DNA from: Streptomyces sp. NBC_01478
GTDB taxonomy: Bacteria; Actinomycetota; Actinomycetes; Streptomycetales; Streptomycetaceae
DNA length: 64,000 nucleotides
Reading direction: 5' to 3'
Assembly (NCBI RefSeq): GCF_036227225.1
Contig: NZ_CP109444.1
Coordinates: 744,001-808,000, forward strand
Part shown: positions 62,881-64,000 of the stretch, piece after piece
Position numbering within the stretch: the stretch's first letter is position 1
How the letters are laid out: each line of letters starts with the position of its first letter
The notes under the pieces: generated by a model
Databases searched by the model: none
Told to the model about the DNA's origin: nothing
The model's input: only the letters and a program-made list of their open reading frames with translations
Position numbers and translations under genes: made by a program

Positions 62881-63501
62881 CTACTGGTCGCCGCGCAGAT
62901 AGCGCGTGACCATGTCCACCAGCTCCGTCTCGAACGTCTCGACCGGGATGGCCCGCGGGTCGGCCATGAGCTTGTGGATGTTGATCTCCACGGTGAACAC
63001 GATCAGCTCGGCCGCGGTGTCGAGATGTCGCACATGGACGTCCGGGTGCCGGGCGAGGAGGTCGCGCACCTGACCGACGCGAACCTTTCCGTGCCGCTCG
63101 ACCGTGTCGCGCAGTTCCCGCGAGACCGGTGCCTCTTCCATCATGATCCGCAGCAGTTGCGGATCGTCGCGGTGGTTGTCGACCGCGTCGCGGACCAGCG
63201 CCCGCACCGTCGCCTCCAAAGTGCCGGGAGACAGGTCGAGTCGGTCGGCCTGCGCCCAGGTACCCCGGTCGATGTGCCGCACCAGCAACGCGGCGAGGAC
63301 GGCGTCCTTGTTCGGGAAGTACTGGTACAGCGAGCCGATGGAGACGCGGGCGCGCTCGGCGATGCGGTTGGTGGTGCCGGCGGCGTAGCCGTACTCGGCG
63401 AAAACGTGAGCAGCAGCGGTGAGGATGCGCTCGCGGGTGAGTTCGGCGCGCACCTGGCGGGGCTTGCGACGTGGCTGAAGACGGTCGTCGGCCGACGGCA
63501 T
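62881..63501 (-). CDS. TetR-family transcriptional regulator
   Basis: A 206-residue repressor. ATG 63501 (MPSADDRLQPRRKPRQ) follows GGGGAGG by 7 bases; a longer start 51 bases earlier lacks such support. The N-terminal helix-turn-helix is RERILTAAAHVFAEYGYAAG, TTNRIAERARVSIGSLYQYF with PNKDAVLAALL, the standard TetR form. The C-terminal ligand domain is helical with no further clue. It likely represses the UvrA-like gene just downstream and perhaps the divergent gene at 63640. Confidence 0.93.
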   Translation of the reverse strand: MPSADDRLQPRRKPRQVRAELTRERILTAAAHVFAEYGYAAGTTNRIAERARVSIGSLYQYFPNKDAVLAALLVRHIDRGTWAQADRLDLSPGTLEATVRALVRDAVDNHRDDPQLLRIMMEEAPVSRELRDTVERHGKVRVGQVRDLLARHPDVHVRHLDTAAELIVFTVEINIHKLMADPRAIPVETFETELVDMVTRYLRGDQ

Positions 63502-63553
63502 CCGGGTGCCTCCCCAAGGCGCGAAAAGCGAGTAGCCAAAGAGCTGAGCCATT

Positions 63554-63574
63554 GCTCACAATATAGCCATGAGC
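63554..63574. promoter_or_regulatory. Inverted half-sites in the TetR/oxidase gap
   Basis: GCTCA and TGAGC, 11 bases apart, flank the AT-rich ACAATATAGCC in the divergent gap between the TetR gene and the gene at 63640. They may be part of a promoter or operator. Weak on its own. Confidence 0.35.
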
Positions 63575-63639
63575 TGCGAGAACAAGGCCATGGCCGATCG
63601 CGGCCCGGGCCGCTCGGGCTCCGCCTGAGAGGAGTCCCC

Positions 63640-64000
63640 GTGCGACAAGCGAACCCCTTGAGCGCCCTGCGTCGGCTGACGACGGAGGCCGAGGTCGAGG
63701 CGACGGTCGGCCTCCCCGCGCCGGTGATCGTGCTCAAGCAGATCAGCGCCCTCGACGAGGGCTGCCGGACCGTCCTCGCCCGGTGTCCGATCGCGGCCGT
63801 CGGATACCGCGACGCCGACGGCACCAGCAGGACGACCTTCATCGGCGGCACCCCGGGGTTCGCCCGCGTCCACTCGCCCACGCGCATCTCGTTCTCGCTG
63901 CCCGGGCCCGGCGACCCGCGCGGTCCGGTGTCGTTCTTCTTCCTCCTGCCGGGCGTCGGGGAGGTCCTGCGCGTCAACGGCTCGGTGGCCGCGCGGAAGG
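63640..64000 (+). CDS. Pyridoxamine-phosphate-oxidase-fold protein, N-terminal part (cut by window edge)
   Basis: From GTG 63640, with GAGAGGAG upstream, the first 120 residues run off the right edge. The text begins MRQANPLSALRRLTTEAEVE, then LPAPVIVLKQISALDEGCRT and PGFARVHSPTRISFSLPGPG, and FFFLLPGVGEVLRVNGSVAA. The late LLPGxGExLRVNG pattern is the FMN-binding split-barrel signature seen in PNPOx-like proteins. It probably binds FMN or F420. Product beyond the edge unknown. Divergent from the TetR gene. Confidence 0.75.
   Translation, partial: MRQANPLSALRRLTTEAEVEATVGLPAPVIVLKQISALDEGCRTVLARCPIAAVGYRDADGTSRTTFIGGTPGFARVHSPTRISFSLPGPGDPRGPVSFFFLLPGVGEVLRVNGSVAARK

Overview
The window is high-GC actinobacterial DNA, almost certainly a Streptomyces chromosome. 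Third codon positions are nearly all G or C, GTG starts are common, and the gene families are typical of the genus (LAL-type LuxR regulators, roadblock proteins, NB-ARC/TPR regulators, CHAT proteases, membrane Ser/Thr kinases with fused solute-binding sensors). I saw no rRNA, tRNA, CRISPR array or insertion sequence. The density of regulators, unknowns and decayed genes suggests accessory rather than core chromosome.

Layout. 0-5.5 kb: the N-terminal part of a membrane protein, a LuxR-type regulator followed by a CocE/NonD hydrolase, and a group of roadblock/LC7-type genes with a DUF4388/PatA-like gene but no GTPase or histidine kinase. 5.6-13.7 kb: mostly enzymes, including a small molybdenum-related set (MOSC protein, Mop-type molbindin, sulfite-oxidase-like oxidoreductase), a DHFR-fold protein, an M24 peptidase, an epoxide hydrolase, a double YCII protein, a GlxA-type regulator coupled to a DUF6884 gene, and a TDT-family transporter. 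13.8-15.2 kb: a small protein with an amyloid-like motif next to a frameshifted NB-ARC ATPase pseudogene. 15.4-24.3 kb: a degenerate Nudix protein, a divergent MarR/MFS pair with a clear operator, then an FAD monooxygenase, an acyl-CoA-dehydrogenase-fold monooxygenase, an SDR and a LAL regulator that look like one oxidative pathway. 24.3-31 kb: a Tat-exported cytokinin-dehydrogenase-like oxidase, a PfkB kinase divergent from a MarR/MFS operon, a DUF4291 protein and an MHYT membrane sensor. 31.5-41.9 kb: two catalytically atypical SDRs, a DUF4331 protein, a second LAL regulator, a pyridine-nucleotide-disulfide oxidoreductase, a VOC protein, an exported alpha/beta hydrolase, a PfpI-family protein and two decayed genes.

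42-54.8 kb is the most interesting part and resembles a biological-conflict (immunity-like) island. It holds a protein that appears to fuse a CATRA-type N-terminal domain through a proline-rich linker to a GT4-like glycosyltransferase, an HTH/NB-ARC/TPR STAND ATPase, an XRE-type HTH protein converging on it, a three-gene operon of unknowns including a 57-residue zinc ribbon, and a compact operon of CHAT protease with a long helical-repeat region, a CATRA-associated small protein and a membrane-anchored unknown.

55-60.3 kb encodes a lipoprotein and two paralogous membrane Ser/Thr kinases whose outer halves resemble amino-acid ABC solute-binding proteins. The end of the window has a UvrA-like (DrrC-type) resistance ATPase downstream of a TetR regulator with a palindromic operator between them, and the start of a pyridoxamine-phosphate-oxidase-fold protein. 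Domain names come from reading motifs by eye; none was confirmed by a database search.
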